Shown here piece by piece: positions 7,307 to 16,161 of a stretch of DNA of 64,000 bases (position 1 is the stretch's first letter; the number at the start of each line of letters is the position of its first letter). The stretch is from Spirochaetia bacterium (lineage in GTDB: Bacteria > Spirochaetota > UBA4802 > UBA5550), in contig VFJS01000032.1 of NCBI GenBank assembly GCA_009885955.1, positions 1 to 64,000 of the forward strand, written 5' to 3'. Position numbers and translations under genes: made by a program. The notes beneath the pieces were generated by a model. It was not told the DNA's origin, made no database searches, and was given only the letters and a program-made list of their open reading frames with translations.

Positions 7307-9829
7307 ATGAAGCGGAAAATTGTCATCTTTCTTACTATAATCTTTGGCCTCTTCACAGCCGGAATTGCCTTGACATTTCTGTTTATAACAGATGTAACCG
7401 GCGACCTGAATCGAATTATTAAGCTTCATCAGATAGAACAGTTCAGGCGGACCTTGTGGATCAATATACAATCTGTCCAGGGCGACCTGTATAAAATAAA
7501 ACCATCCCATACACAGAGCATCGACGCAATCGTCAGCAACATGGAATCCCTTGAAAATGCGTCGGGCAGATGCACATCCTGCCACCATTCCACCGGTATA
7601 CATACCAGGATTATGAAAATCCAGGAGCTCATAAAGGATTACAATGACCATTTAAGCTTTTATATAACCATGAGCGCAAATGAAATGAGGGTCATTAAGC
7701 TGAAAATAGAGTCCTCAGAAATCGGGGAGAGTATTTTAAAGGAGATTCAGGACATGTCTTATCTGGGGAGTAAGAACCTGGATATGACCACAGAAAAAAC
7801 TTCAATAAATTTTCAGATAATTATAAAAATTCTTCTCGTAACATTAATGGGAACACTCATCATCGCCACATTTTTTGCCGTGAGACTTACAACATCGATC
7901 ATCAATCCCATCAATACGCTTCTCGATGCGACAAGAACTATCTCATCCGGCAGATTGGGTTGTACCGTGGATCACAATTTCAAGACGGAATTTGGAGAGC
8001 TGGCAGATAATTTTAACATTATGAGCCTTGGACTGAAAAAAAACTATGACGATATCACGAGGGAAATTGCAGAACATAAAGAGACCGGGAGGAAGCTTCG
8101 GGAAAGCGAGGAGAGGTACGCCCTGGCCGCCCGGGCAGCGAATGACGGATTGTGGGACTGGAACCTCAAGACAAACATGATATATTATTCGCCGAGATGG
8201 AAATCCATTCTCGGATTCAGTGAAGATGAGATCGGGGACAGCCCGGAGGAATGGCTGAAGAGGATTCATCCCGATGATATTTTTCTCATGGAGAAGGAGA
8301 TATCCAGCTGGAAAGAAAGCGGCAGCGAGCAGTTTCAAAAGGAATACCGGATAATTCACAAGGACGGTTTATACCGCTGGGTTCTCACAAGGGGGATTGC
8401 CGTCAGCGATGAAACCAATGCCCCCTGCCGGATGATCGGATCTCAATCGGATATAACCGAAAGGAAAAAGGCCGATGACAGGCTTATCTATGATGCCTTT
8501 CATGACCTACTTACCAATCTGCCGAACAGGGCTCTCTTCTTCAATTATCTTGAAATGGCTGCCAAAAAGATATCAAGGGAAGGGAGCAGCAAAATGCTTG
8601 CTGTGCTGTTCCTGGATATTGACAGGTTTAAAGTAATCAATGATACCATCGGGCACATGGCAGGAGATAAGCTCCTCGTGTCGGTGAGCAGGAGATTGAA
8701 AGAGAGCCTCAGGCCCGGCGATATGGTAGCCCGGTTCGGCGGAGATGAATTCGCCGTGATACTCGAGGATATATCCGGCTACGATGATGTCATCAATCTC
8801 CTGGACAGGATCCGTGAGAAGCTTTCCTTTCCTTATTTCATCGACGATGACATCAAGGAAAACAAGATATTCAATTCTGTGAGCATCGGGGTCTGTTTCA
8901 GCGACTGCGGCTTTGCCAAACCTGAAGAGCTCCTGAGAAATGCCGATATCGCCATGTATCATGCGAAATCGGCAGGAAAGGATTGTTATAAAATATTCAG
9001 CAGTGACATGTATCAGCATGTAATCACCTCCATGCAGCTTGAAAGGGACATCAAAAACGCCCTGGAAAACAGGGAATTTGTTATCCATTACCAGCCCGTG
9101 ATATCGGTGAAAACGGGATCCATTATCGGATTTGAAGCACTTGTCCGGTGGCAGCATCAGGTACACGGGCTGATGATGCCCGGTGAATTCATTCATATCG
9201 CCGAAGAGACAGGGCTTATCATTGAACTCGGGAAATGGGTCCTGGTTGAGGCATGCTGGCAGATTAAAACATGGCAGGATAAATATCCAGGCACAGAAGA
9301 ACTGACAATGAGCGTTAACATTTCAGGAAAACAGTGCAATGAAGATCTTGTTGATCTCGTTAAAAAAACGTTAAAAGAAACCGGGATAAACCCACGTACT
9401 CTTAAACTGGAAATAACGGAAACCATCCTGATGCAGAACGCCGATCATATCGAGCCATTACTCGGAAATTTAAAAAGGCTCAACGTTGAGCTGCAGATAG
9501 ATGATTTCGGTACGGGGTATTCATCACTCAGTTATCTGCACAACTATCCCATAGACGCGCTGAAAATAGACAAGGAATTCATCAGTCAGATGAATCATAA
9601 AAGAGATGAGAAAATTGCAATAGTGAATGCCATCGCTTCCCTTGCCAAAAATCTCAACATGTATGTAATTGCCGAGGGGGTGGAAAACGAAGAACAGGCA
9701 GTGAAACTCTGCAGCCTCTATTGTGACCATATGCAGGGATTCCTGATCTCAAAGCCATTAACTCTTCAGGAAGTGGAAAATTTTCTGGCTGAAAACAGGT
9801 TATTCCTCTTTCTCAAAACCCCTGCGTAA
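7307..9829 (+). CDS. Haem-motif membrane sensor with PAS, GGDEF and EAL domains
   Basis: An 840-residue c-di-GMP synthase/phosphodiesterase. Transmembrane helix 1 is at residues 5-27. The periplasmic part carries C89-T-S-C92-H93, a c-type haem attachment motif. Helix 2 is at about residues 170-193, then HAMP (about 195-245), PAS with PAC (about 270-390; DGLWDWNLKTN, QSDITERKKA), GGDEF (G478-G-D-E-F482, intact active site) and EAL (E610-A-L; EITETILM, DDFGTGYSSL, KIDKEFI all present). Both output domains look catalytically competent. It starts 16 bp after the PhnD-like lipoprotein gene, suggesting a two-part periplasmic sensor. The signal (redox state, nitric oxide or the ligand of the binding protein) is not known. 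Confidence 0.9.
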   Translation: MKRKIVIFLTIIFGLFTAGIALTFLFITDVTGDLNRIIKLHQIEQFRRTLWINIQSVQGDLYKIKPSHTQSIDAIVSNMESLENASGRCTSCHHSTGIHTRIMKIQELIKDYNDHLSFYITMSANEMRVIKLKIESSEIGESILKEIQDMSYLGSKNLDMTTEKTSINFQIIIKILLVTLMGTLIIATFFAVRLTTSIINPINTLLDATRTISSGRLGCTVDHNFKTEFGELADNFNIMSLGLKKNYDDITREIAEHKETGRKLRESEERYALAARAANDGLWDWNLKTNMIYYSPRWKSILGFSEDEIGDSPEEWLKRIHPDDIFLMEKEISSWKESGSEQFQKEYRIIHKDGLYRWVLTRGIAVSDETNAPCRMIGSQSDITERKKADDRLIYDAFHDLLTNLPNRALFFNYLEMAAKKISREGSSKMLAVLFLDIDRFKVINDTIGHMAGDKLLVSVSRRLKESLRPGDMVARFGGDEFAVILEDISGYDDVINLLDRIREKLSFPYFIDDDIKENKIFNSVSIGVCFSDCGFAKPEELLRNADIAMYHAKSAGKDCYKIFSSDMYQHVITSMQLERDIKNALENREFVIHYQPVISVKTGSIIGFEALVRWQHQVHGLMMPGEFIHIAEETGLIIELGKWVLVEACWQIKTWQDKYPGTEELTMSVNISGKQCNEDLVDLVKKTLKETGINPRTLKLEITETILMQNADHIEPLLGNLKRLNVELQIDDFGTGYSSLSYLHNYPIDALKIDKEFISQMNHKRDEKIAIVNAIASLAKNLNMYVIAEGVENEEQAVKLCSLYCDHMQGFLISKPLTLQEVENFLAENRLFLFLKTPA

Positions 9830-9836
9830 TTGAAAT

Positions 9837-9975
9837 TTATTTCTCTCTGACAGCGCGCCCTTCTGTTCCTGCGGCGCGTGCGTTTAATCTGAATTCTATC
9901 CGGTATGCGGTGCCGCCGTTTTCCGTTATGTCCAGTTCGCCTTTCAATCGAACAGCAGGATGCTGTGTATGCCGA
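9837..9975 (-). pseudogene. Possible remnant of a histidine-kinase C-terminus
   Basis: A short minus-strand frame ends LKGELDITENGGTAYRIEF plus a tail and stop. This resembles the last strands of a HATPase domain of the HisKA_2 type, where Q-L-K-G-E-L-x-I-x-x-x-x-G-T-x-F-x-I-x-F is usual. Upstream, the expected GLxLVxxL helix appears only in another frame (FGIHSILLF). No start, kinase core or phospho-acceptor remains. GC is higher than in neighbouring intergenic DNA, which fits an acquired and decayed fragment. The assignment rests on about 20 residues. Confidence 0.3.
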
Positions 9976-10017
9976 AGCGCGAAAGGATGTCACAAAAGGC
10001 TTCGGCTACATCCGCTT

Positions 10018-10061
10018 GACCTCACCCCCGTCCCCTCTCCTGGCAGGAGAGGGGTGTGTGA
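10018..10061 (+). repeat. Dispersed palindrome, family A, copy 2
   Basis: GACCTCACCCCCGTCCCCTC followed by the inverted repeat CCCTCTCCTG/CAGGAGAGGG. It is almost identical to the minus-strand copy at 1505-1546. It sits in the gene-free stretch between the GGDEF-EAL gene and the HEAT/zinc-ribbon gene. Confidence 0.8.
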
Positions 10062-10189
10062 CAAAATAATTTTTCTTTTTCTCTTTGAGCGAGCCACGAG
10101 GGCGAGCGAAATGCCGCCGAGGACGGGCAGGAGGCCCATCCGCAGGCGAAAACAAATAAATTCATACTAATAAAAAAGTCAGCACTCCG

Positions 10190-10290
10190 CAGGAGCACGC
10201 GGGGGATGCAAGGGGGTGGACCGTGCAGCCACCCCCTTGCACGTCCCAGTCCCGGCTCCCGGGGCATCCCCTTGCGGGAGCAATCCCGTA
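10190..10290. repeat. GC-rich long hairpin element
   Basis: A perfect 13-bp inverted repeat, TGCAAGGGGGTGG (10207-10219) with CCACCCCCTTGCA (10229-10241), is separated by 9 bp. Outer imperfect complementarity (GCGGGGGATGC with GCATCCCCTTGC) extends it. The sequence is much more GC-rich than its surroundings. No gene was found here or in the rest of 9976-10393. It could be a REP-like element or an RNA hairpin. There is no T-run for a standard terminator. Confidence 0.6.
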
Positions 10291-10393
10291 CATCTCTTTC
10301 AGGAACCCTGGAAGCGGATTTTCTGTAAAATAGTAATTGCTTTTTTTCATGAATCATTTGCATGTTCTCATGTGATGCAAGAGGACGTGTACC

Positions 10394-12262
10394 ATGGCCT
10401 GGGATAGTAAAATAAAAATATTCAACCTACCCCTCTTCTCCTTCGGGGCACAACCCAGGGGCATCATTGCCATAGGCTGGATTTCAGGGGGGATAATTGC
10501 CATCGGCCAGTTCGGTTACGGGGTAATAACCATTGCGCAATTCGGCATCGGCATCATCTCCCTGACCCAGATGGGTGCAGGATTTATTGTCATCGGCCAG
10601 ATGGCCATCGGATTAATCTTCGCCTTCGGGCAGTTGGCCCTGGGATTCTTTTCCATCGGAGGCGGAGGTTTCGGCTACTACGGCATGGCATTTGAAAAAA
10701 ATCTCGGTGAACAGTTCAGAGAGGCCTATTACCAGTTTCTTGATAATCCGTCGCCGTTATACTGGTGGATTGTTTTATTGGCCCTCCTGTCAATTTATGC
10801 ATTCTCAAAAAGATCCGTCATTTCCACGGACATGTCCGTCCTGGACCTCTTCAGGCCAAAAATAAAAAATTCTCTTGAACACATCAGGCTAAAGGCGCTC
10901 GCCCTGCTTACCAATGAAAAAAAGCTGCTGGAAATCGCCATACATGACCCTTCATTGGAGGTACGGGTTAATGCCTTAAACAGGATGGGCGATATAAAAC
11001 TCCTCGTTGAGTTCATCATGGGTGAACATCCCGAGGACCTTAAAATAATTGCCTTGAAAAAAATTAAAAATGAAAATGTCCTCATGGATATTTTCAAAGG
11101 CGGCATCAGCGATTCCCTCCGCATGGAAATTATTAATTTGATGACCGGCCAGAAACACCTGGCCGATGCGGCGGCTTTTTTACAATCCAGCAAACATAAA
11201 ACAGCGGCAATGAAAAAAATATCAGACCAGAACCTGCTCCTTGACATCATATTAAAAGAGACCGATACCTCCATTGTGAAGATGGCAATGGGAAGGTTTA
11301 CATCAAAAGATACCATTTCCAGACTGGCCAGGGAAGGTGTATCCCCTCAGGCCAGAATCCTTGCCCTGGAGAAAATCGATGCCGGCAATGGTGAACTGCT
11401 GGCCGGGATAGCTCTGAATGATGCCGACAATACCGTGCGCATGCATGCGGCTGGAAGGATCAAGGATCCCGCTGTCCTGGAAAAAATTGCAATGGAAGAC
11501 AGGGACAGCGGTGTCAGGATAGCAGCCGTAAACCGGATTGCAGATAAAAACATCCTTATGAAAATCATCCATGCCGCCGGTGACAGGAGTGTCACAGATG
11601 CCGCATCACAGAGGCTTGAAAAAATCAGGCCTTTCTACAATACCTATATGATTGAAATGAACTGCCCGTCGTGCAGCCAGCCGGTATTTCTTAACGGGCC
11701 GGTACGCAATATAAAATGCAGCTTCTGCCTTAAGGCTGTGAATATAAAGGACAGCGTGTGGAAAAGGGTGCTTAATGCCGAATTCGGCGTTTCCAGGACA
11801 GATTCCCTGAATGGCCTGATCATTGAAAAGACCATGGACAGTGCCTCCTGTTCAGGCTGCGGCGAACCGCTGGAAACCGATGACATCCCCGATCAAAGCT
11901 GCACAGATATACCATGCGGGAGCTGCGGCAAAGGAAACCACTCATTTCCGGTGCCGGGGTGGTTCACCTGGGCCGGGAGCGGGAACCATGTTTTCTGTGC
12001 AGCCCGGGAGACAGAAGATTCAGAAATTGATGAAAAGATGGAGCCCGTGGCCATTTCATGCATCAGGTGCGGCGGCCCCCTGGAAATAACAAAGGATACG
12101 CCGCGGAACGTCAAATGCAGCTACTGCAACACCATTCAGTACCTCCCTGACCCCCTCTGGATTTCCTTTCATCCGGTTAAGACCAAAAAAAGCTGGACCA
12201 TCCGGTTTAATTTCAAAGAGCGGGAAAAAGTAAACAAGGAACTGGGTAGGTTTAAAAAATAG
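10394..12262 (+). CDS. Decapeptide-repeat, HEAT-like and triple zinc-ribbon protein
   Basis: A 622-residue protein of unusual architecture. Residues about 20-100 contain about seven tandem 10-residue repeats of the form G-I-I-x-I-G-Q-F/M-x-x (GIIAIGQFGY, GVITIAQFGI, GIISLTQMGA, GFIVIGQMAI). A transmembrane helix follows at about 122-138 (WWIVLLALLSIYAF). Residues about 150-415 are HEAT-like helical repeats (LLEIAIHDPSLEVRVNALNR, LEKIAMEDRDSGVRIAAVNR). Three zinc ribbons follow (CPSC...CSFC, CSGC...CGSC, CIRC...CSYC). No enzyme motif is visible. It is probably a membrane-tethered scaffold; the function is unknown. GAGG lies 10 nt upstream of the ATG. No obvious operon partner exists: the next gene is convergent. 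Confidence 0.7.
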   Translation: MAWDSKIKIFNLPLFSFGAQPRGIIAIGWISGGIIAIGQFGYGVITIAQFGIGIISLTQMGAGFIVIGQMAIGLIFAFGQLALGFFSIGGGGFGYYGMAFEKNLGEQFREAYYQFLDNPSPLYWWIVLLALLSIYAFSKRSVISTDMSVLDLFRPKIKNSLEHIRLKALALLTNEKKLLEIAIHDPSLEVRVNALNRMGDIKLLVEFIMGEHPEDLKIIALKKIKNENVLMDIFKGGISDSLRMEIINLMTGQKHLADAAAFLQSSKHKTAAMKKISDQNLLLDIILKETDTSIVKMAMGRFTSKDTISRLAREGVSPQARILALEKIDAGNGELLAGIALNDADNTVRMHAAGRIKDPAVLEKIAMEDRDSGVRIAAVNRIADKNILMKIIHAAGDRSVTDAASQRLEKIRPFYNTYMIEMNCPSCSQPVFLNGPVRNIKCSFCLKAVNIKDSVWKRVLNAEFGVSRTDSLNGLIIEKTMDSASCSGCGEPLETDDIPDQSCTDIPCGSCGKGNHSFPVPGWFTWAGSGNHVFCAARETEDSEIDEKMEPVAISCIRCGGPLEITKDTPRNVKCSYCNTIQYLPDPLWISFHPVKTKKSWTIRFNFKEREKVNKELGRFKK

Positions 12263-12284
12263 TTTTTGAGCAATCCCGCACAAC

Positions 12285-13466
12285 CTATTGCCGTCGGGTT
12301 CCGGCAGAATCGGCCGGACCCACAAACCGTATCTTCATCTTCACAATTTCCGGCACCGACCCGAACCTGACAGCCGGGCCCCAGGTACCTATTCCGCTGG
12401 AAATATAATATTGCGTGTTCCCCCTTTTATGATAGCCCCATACTTTTTCATACATAAACCAGACCACGATGTTACCGGGAAAAAACTGGCCGTTATGGGT
12501 GTGCCCTGAAAGCTGCAGGTCAATTGAATCCTCCTCGGCTTCATGAAGGTCATAGGGCTGGTGATCCAGGAGTATGACCGGATACTCCCTGTTCAGCCCG
12601 GACGTGATCTCCCAGAGCGGCATTCTCTTCCCATGGCCGAACCTCTCTGAGCTCCTGTCCTTCCTCCCTGCAATGTAAACCCCCCCTCCAAGGAGAACGG
12701 CTTCATCCTGCAAAAATTTTATGCCGTACCCTTCAAGATATGCAACAGCGCTTTTGACGTCCTGAAAATACTCATGGTTTCCCGTTACGGCGTATATCCC
12801 GAACCTGCTTTTCAGGTTCATGAATATCTCCCCGGTTTTCCTGATCTTTAGAGATTCAATCCTGTTGTCAATGATGTCCCCTGCCATAAAAATGATGTCC
12901 GGATCAAGTTCATTTATTTTTGACACGAATCCAGCGAGGTCCCTGTTGGCAATGATATCCCCCAGGTGGATGTCAGAAATCAGCACAGCGTTCAGCTCCT
13001 TCATCACCCCCCCCTTCCCGGGAATTTTTATTTCAACCTCTGAAATCCTTGGATTCCTGGCATTGTGGTAGCCGTATCCCATTATCATACAAACCATTAA
13101 TAGTATGGCTGCAGCGATAATCTGTTTTGTCCTGGCCGGGTCCCTGTATAAAATCAGGGGCTTCTTACCGGTTATCTTCAACATGAGCCTGATAAAATCC
13201 ACGGCGGCAAGGGACAGGAATGTATAAATCAATATACCGAGCCAGTAAGATCCTATTTTTAGCAGGATCTCAAAAATTTTTAAGGGGAGATGGGATTGGA
13301 GAAACCTTGATATGAAGAAGGTCGTTGATACTGCAATAAGAATAATCCTTAAGGCATTTAGCGCGGCCCGCCCCCTGACAAGCCCCTTTGCCCTTGTGTA
13401 CAGGTAAAAACTTATTCCGCCGTAGATTAACAGCGTTATTGATATGAATATGATAAACCTTCCCAT
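12285..13466 (-). CDS. Membrane-anchored calcineurin-like metallophosphoesterase
   Basis: A 393-residue protein. About four hydrophobic helices occupy residues 1-135 and anchor the catalytic domain. Dimetal-site motifs are complete: LISDIHLGD (D-x-H), FMAGDIIDN (GD), VTGNHEYF (GNHE), H in LLDHQPYD and SGHTHNGQF (GHxH). It resembles the YkuE/YaeI group, some of which act on UDP-diacylglucosamine in lipid A synthesis, but the substrate cannot be fixed from sequence. GGGGGA precedes the ATG. Convergent with the HEAT/zinc-ribbon gene, 22 bp apart. Confidence 0.88.
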   Translation of the reverse strand: MGRFIIFISITLLIYGGISFYLYTRAKGLVRGRAALNALRIILIAVSTTFFISRFLQSHLPLKIFEILLKIGSYWLGILIYTFLSLAAVDFIRLMLKITGKKPLILYRDPARTKQIIAAAILLMVCMIMGYGYHNARNPRISEVEIKIPGKGGVMKELNAVLISDIHLGDIIANRDLAGFVSKINELDPDIIFMAGDIIDNRIESLKIRKTGEIFMNLKSRFGIYAVTGNHEYFQDVKSAVAYLEGYGIKFLQDEAVLLGGGVYIAGRKDRSSERFGHGKRMPLWEITSGLNREYPVILLDHQPYDLHEAEEDSIDLQLSGHTHNGQFFPGNIVVWFMYEKVWGYHKRGNTQYYISSGIGTWGPAVRFGSVPEIVKMKIRFVGPADSAGTRRQ

Positions 13467-13568
13467 AAATCCATTCCCCCGTTTTTCAGCCCATTTATAA
13501 ATAGATTATAAATACATCAAATATTTTATTGAAAAAAATGGCCCCCCGGGGAAGAGTGGCATGTATCT

Positions 13569-15419
13569 ATGATAAAAATATCCAACTTAACAAAATCTTT
13601 CGGCGAAAGGGTCATCTTCGACTCCGTGAGCTTCCACCTGAACCGGGGCGATCATGCAGGGCTTACCGGCAGGAACGGCCACGGCAAAACAACCCTGTTC
13701 AGGATTATCACCGGCGAGGATTACCCCGATTCCGGGGAGATCACCATACCGAAAAATTATTCCATAGGCTACCTGAACCAGAAGATCGAGTTTACATCCA
13801 ATACTGTCATTGACGAAGGCTGCACCGGGCTCCCGGAACACAGAAAGGACGACCGGTGGCTCGCTGAGAAGATACTTTTCGGCCTCGGCTTCACCGCCGG
13901 CGACATGCAGCGGAGCCCCATGGAATTTTCAGGGGGCTACCAGGTAAGGCTCAACCTGGGGAAAGTCCTTGTATCGGAACCGGACCTCCTCCTCCTTGAT
14001 GAGCCGACGAACTACCTGGACATCCTTTCGATCCGCTGGCTCGTAAAGTTCCTCAGGGACTGGAAAAATGAGATCATGATAATCTCCCATGACCGCAGCT
14101 TCATGGACAGCATCATCACCCATACCCTTGGTATTCACAGGAAAAAAATTAGAAAAATCGCAGGGAATACCGAAAAGCTCTATGCGCAGATCCTGAAGGA
14201 TGAGGAAATTTACGAAAAGACCCGGGTCAATGACGATAAAAAACGGAAGGAGACCGAGCTCTTTATAAGCAGATTCAGGGCAAAGGCAAGGCTCGCCGGG
14301 CTGGTTCAGTCCAGGGTAAAGGCCCTTGAGAAACAGGGGAAGCTGGACAGGCTTGAAAAAATAGACTCCCTGGAATTCTCATTCCGGTACGCCCCTTTCC
14401 CGGCCAAAACCGCAATGGGAACCCGGGACCTCTCCTTTTCATACGATCCGGCGAAACCCCCACTGTTCCGCGGCCTCAGCTTTGCCATCGGGAAGAATGA
14501 CCGCATATGCGTCATCGGGAAAAACGGGAAAGGGAAAACCACCCTGCTCAGGATACTGGCAGGTGAGCTCCAGACGCAGACTGGCGGCATTGACATGCAC
14601 CCCGGGACACGGACAGGGTACTATGCCCAGACCAATACCATAAACCTCAACGACTCCCTGACAATCGAGGAAGAGCTCATGTCAACAGGCATTGAGAAAC
14701 AGGAGGCGCGGAACATCAGCGGCGGCATGATGTTCGAAGGCGACGCGGCCCTGAAAAAGATCGGCATACTTTCAGGAGGCGAAAAATGCAGGGTCCTTCT
14801 CGGCAAGATCCTCGCCAGGCCGTCAAACCTCCTGCTCCTCGACGAACCGACCAACCACCTGGACATGGAATCCACCGACGCATTCATGGCAGCCATTGAC
14901 CAGTTTGACGGTGCCGTGGTCATCGTAACGCACAACCAGTTATTTCTTCAGACCCTGGCAACCAGGTTCATCGTCTTTCAAAACGACGGTGTAAAACTTT
15001 TCGAGGGGAGCTACAATTCATTCCTTGAAAAAATAGGTTGGGAGGATGAGATTATCCCGTCAGCAGGGGACGAAAAACCGGGCCTCCCGGCCTCCATGAA
15101 TAAAAAGGATATTAGAAAACTGAGGGCCGAGATACTCACTGAAAGGTCCAGGGTACTGAAGCCAATGGAAAAAAAAATCCTCTCCCTTGAGGAAGTAATC
15201 AGTTCATCGGAAAAAAAGCTCCACACTCTGAACCATGAGATCATAGAGGCCTCGCGCTCCGGCAAAGGCCTGACCATACAGGCCATGTCAAAGGAGGTCC
15301 ATGCCCTGAGGCTGGAAATCGATACATCCTATGATGAGCTGGAGACGGTGATATCAGAATTCGAATCCGGGACTGAACTATTTGACGGGAAAATGAAGGA
15401 ACTCGAAGCATTCGACTGA
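13569..15419 (+). CDS. ABC-F family ATPase (Uup-like)
   Basis: A 616-residue soluble protein with two ABC cassettes and no membrane segment: Walker A GRNGHGKTTL (about residues 35-44) and GKNGKGKTTL (about 316-325), signatures FSGGYQ and LSGGEK, Walker B LLLLDEPTNYLD and LLLLDEPTNHLD. The interdomain linker is basic and helical. The C-terminal 100 residues form a coiled coil (KPMEKKILSLEEVISSSEKK), as in Uup. ABC-F proteins act on the ribosome E site or in DNA/RNA maintenance. The divergent metallophosphoesterase gene lies 102 bp upstream. Subfamily assignment is tentative. Confidence 0.9.
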   Translation: MIKISNLTKSFGERVIFDSVSFHLNRGDHAGLTGRNGHGKTTLFRIITGEDYPDSGEITIPKNYSIGYLNQKIEFTSNTVIDEGCTGLPEHRKDDRWLAEKILFGLGFTAGDMQRSPMEFSGGYQVRLNLGKVLVSEPDLLLLDEPTNYLDILSIRWLVKFLRDWKNEIMIISHDRSFMDSIITHTLGIHRKKIRKIAGNTEKLYAQILKDEEIYEKTRVNDDKKRKETELFISRFRAKARLAGLVQSRVKALEKQGKLDRLEKIDSLEFSFRYAPFPAKTAMGTRDLSFSYDPAKPPLFRGLSFAIGKNDRICVIGKNGKGKTTLLRILAGELQTQTGGIDMHPGTRTGYYAQTNTINLNDSLTIEEELMSTGIEKQEARNISGGMMFEGDAALKKIGILSGGEKCRVLLGKILARPSNLLLLDEPTNHLDMESTDAFMAAIDQFDGAVVIVTHNQLFLQTLATRFIVFQNDGVKLFEGSYNSFLEKIGWEDEIIPSAGDEKPGLPASMNKKDIRKLRAEILTERSRVLKPMEKKILSLEEVISSSEKKLHTLNHEIIEASRSGKGLTIQAMSKEVHALRLEIDTSYDELETVISEFESGTELFDGKMKELEAFD

Positions 15420-15512
15420 TTCAGAAATCCATCCCGTTTTCATCTGAGCCGCAAAGCTCATGGTGATGATGAATGCTGATATATAGATGATGCATGATAT
15501 TACTTTCTTCAT
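15378..15512 (-). CDS. Small predicted secreted peptide (44 aa)
   Basis: The frame begins MKKVISCIIYISAFIITMSFA, a convincing signal peptide, cut before AQMKTGW. A strong ribosome-binding site (TTGGAGGAG, 4 nt from the ATG) supports translation. The mature part would be only about 20 residues (AQMKTGWISESVECFEFLHF). The last 42 bp run antisense through the end of the ABC-F gene, so the natural end may have been lost. It could be a truncated secreted-protein gene or an entericidin-like peptide. Confidence 0.45.
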   Translation of the reverse strand: MKKVISCIIYISAFIITMSFAAQMKTGWISESVECFEFLHFPVK

Positions 15513-15571
15513 TACTCCTCCAAATCTTTGAGTGGCTGAACCGCAGGCAGGCTGCGTCATTCCATTTATAA

Positions 15572-15592
15572 AATCCGTGTAAATCCGTGAGC
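15572..15592 (+). repeat. Dispersed ATCCGTG repeat, family B, copy 2
   Basis: AATCCGTGTAAATCCGTGAG: two units of the family seen at 3429-3460 and 55224-55257. It lies between the small secreted peptide and the flavin-fold protein, directly upstream of a run with no gene. Confidence 0.7.
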
Positions 15593-15620
15593 TGCTGTTT
15601 ATAACTGATCAGCCGAAAAT

Positions 15621-16037
15621 TTACAGATCAATAAATTCCTTGGGCTCCATGTTATGGGCCATGCTCCACACCGTGGCCCTTAAATTACTGACCCGGTAGA
15701 CAGAGAGGGAGTCATAACCGGATTTATCCACCAGGGGTTTAAGGAACTCCCTTTTCCCCACTATCTCTTTTTTTAATTCAATATCATCAACACTTTCTGC
15801 CAGGCCGCTCACCCTTACCTGGGCCAGCTCCTTCGCATTGATGAAGCAGAGTTCCACATTTGGATTTTTCATAATCTGCCCATGCAGGTCCTTCTGCTTC
15901 CCTGAATGAAAAATGATCCCCTTCTCATCTGCCCGGTACAGGAACATCCCCCTTACATGCGGTTTATCGCCTTCGATTGTTGCAAGATGAAATGCCGGGT
16001 TGCTGTTCATGAATTTGAAGATCTCGTTTTTTTCCAT
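15621..16037 (-). CDS. Pyridoxamine-5'-phosphate-oxidase-like flavin-binding protein
   Basis: A 138-residue split-barrel protein: MEKNEIFKFMNSNPAFHLATIEGDKPHVRGM, IIFHSGKQKDLHGQIMKNPNVELCF, then VRVSGLAESVDD. This is the general pattern of FMN- or F420-binding reductases of the PNPOx-like superfamily, not PdxH itself. The start at MEKNEI is chosen because AAAGGAG lies 5 nt upstream; a longer frame to 16082 lacks such a site. The gene stands alone. The substrate is unknown. Confidence 0.8.
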   Translation of the reverse strand: MEKNEIFKFMNSNPAFHLATIEGDKPHVRGMFLYRADEKGIIFHSGKQKDLHGQIMKNPNVELCFINAKELAQVRVSGLAESVDDIELKKEIVGKREFLKPLVDKSGYDSLSVYRVSNLRATVWSMAHNMEPKEFIDL

Positions 16038-16161
16038 GGGAAACTCCTTTGTAATGGACCAGAATATTATCAAATGATTCAAAAATCCAGCTTTAAAACT
16101 ATTTTTATGAATTTTATAAAAAATATTACATCTCAGAAAAAAAACCGGGCAGATGATGATT

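Noticed and set aside
9910-10363. Overlapping frames on both strands around the family-A repeat
   Set aside because: Their sequence is the palindrome read in different frames (SPGRRG-type peptides), with no protein-like pattern.
13920-13960. Unusual ABC signature FSGGYQ as evidence of a broken first cassette in the ABC-F protein
   Set aside because: ABC-F proteins commonly vary the residues after SGG; both Walker motifs are intact, so the protein looks functional.
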